DNA from: Tepidimonas fonticaldi
Lineage (GTDB): Bacteria > Pseudomonadota > Gammaproteobacteria > Burkholderiales > Burkholderiaceae_C
Length of the DNA: 64,000 nt
NCBI RefSeq assembly: GCF_007556755.1
Contig: NZ_VJOO01000006.1
Coordinates: 46,538-110,537, forward strand
Direction: 5' to 3'
Below are positions 63,733 through 64,000 of this stretch, piece after piece (within the stretch, counting starts at the first letter, position 1; each line of letters begins with the position of its first letter). The notes under the pieces were generated by a model, which worked only from the letters and a program-made list of their open reading frames with translations, ran no database searches and had not been told where the DNA came from. A program made the position numbers and the translations under genes.

Positions 63733-64000
63733 AATATTCATAACCTCATGATTTTTCTTGTGTTATTGTCTGTTTGCGAGTACAATTTCCCCCAGAGTTG
63801 ATGGTCTGATGCGCCGTTTTCTGGGAGTTTTTCGATGTTTGCCTGCCCCGCCACCGAGGACTTCTTCCGCTTGCGGCTCGATCAGATGATCGACCTGCGC
63901 CATCCGCTGGCGGTGTTGTCCTCACGCATGCCGTGGCAGGAGTTGGAAGCAAGGCTGTCGCACCTGTTCATGCGCAAAGCCCGCTCTGGGGTGGCCATGC
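63724..64000 (+). mobile_element. IS5-type insertion sequence, left part, continues beyond window
   Basis: GDPD homology stops near 63724 and AT-rich non-coding sequence follows (63733-63834) before a transposase start. The left boundary is approximate, because the right inverted repeat and target duplication lie outside the window. The sequence is visibly less GC-rich than the host genes. Confidence 0.65.
63835..64000 (+). CDS. IS5-family transposase, N-terminal part
   Basis: Fifty-five codons are visible from ATG 63835 to the window end. The opening FFRLRLDQMIDLRHPLAVLS, followed by RMPWQELEARLSHLF, is the characteristic N-terminus (transposase InsH-like DUF772 region) of IS5-family transposases common in Burkholderiales. 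The DDE catalytic residues would lie downstream. A short GGGAG lies upstream of the start. Confidence 0.75.
   Translation, partial: MFACPATEDFFRLRLDQMIDLRHPLAVLSSRMPWQELEARLSHLFMRKARSGVAM

Overview
The window looks like a chromosomal segment of a high-GC betaproteobacterium, probably order Burkholderiales and Comamonadaceae-like. The host gene set supports this: murU, pepP, a CsgG/DUF4810/DUF799 lipoprotein operon, a Lon-family protease, a pncC-pgpA-nudix-thiL-gcr cluster, rpe, a chemoreceptor, an MFS gene and ssb. The genus cannot be fixed from this sequence. Host flanks are very GC-rich; the inserted element is visibly less so.

Left flank (1-19475): the murU 3' part, pepP, three divergent envelope lipoprotein/signal-peptide genes, a GDSL esterase lipoprotein, a Lon-like protease, a decayed gene (two frame breaks, probable internal deletion), a YecA/UPF0149 SEC-C protein, the pncC/pgpA/Nudix/thiL/gcr block on the minus strand, rpe, a chemoreceptor with a C-terminal Cache-like domain, a 5'-truncated MFS gene and ssb.

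Centre (19474-62955): two head-to-tail copies of one 21,741-bp element, inserted exactly at the stop codon of ssb. Every protein of the second copy equals its counterpart at a constant offset of 21,741. The 7-bp core CCGTTCT lies at the left end, at the junction between copies and at the right end. The uninterrupted site would have ended ssb with TTC TGA; insertion changes the stop to TAG and leaves the DDDIPF tail intact. Each copy carries three large tyrosine recombinases, a coiled-coil protein, a possible 38-aa ORF, and then a BREX phage-defence operon: brxE, brxA, brxB, brxC, pglX (in two pieces), pglZ, brxL.

Two features of this BREX system stand out. First, pglX is divided into an N-terminal methyltransferase half and a C-terminal half, with a complete OLD-family ATPase/TOPRIM nuclease gene between them; the joints are 4-nt ATGA overlaps, so all three genes look translationally coupled. 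Second, the BrxL AAA+ protein has no visible Lon-type protease domain. It ends instead in a domain strikingly like the C-terminal PLD-like membrane-binding domain of eukaryotic MITD1. Near the right end of each copy is the 3' remnant of a phage lysozyme gene.

Right flank (62956-64000): the original downstream neighbour of ssb, a glycerophosphodiester phosphodiesterase lipoprotein gene, cut short by an IS5-type insertion sequence that runs off the window.

Working model (inference): the recombinases integrate the element into the conserved 3' end of ssb. Tandem accretion or duplication gave two copies and an internal junction that reconstitutes the element's own attachment site. The element confers BREX defence, possibly strengthened by the OLD nuclease.
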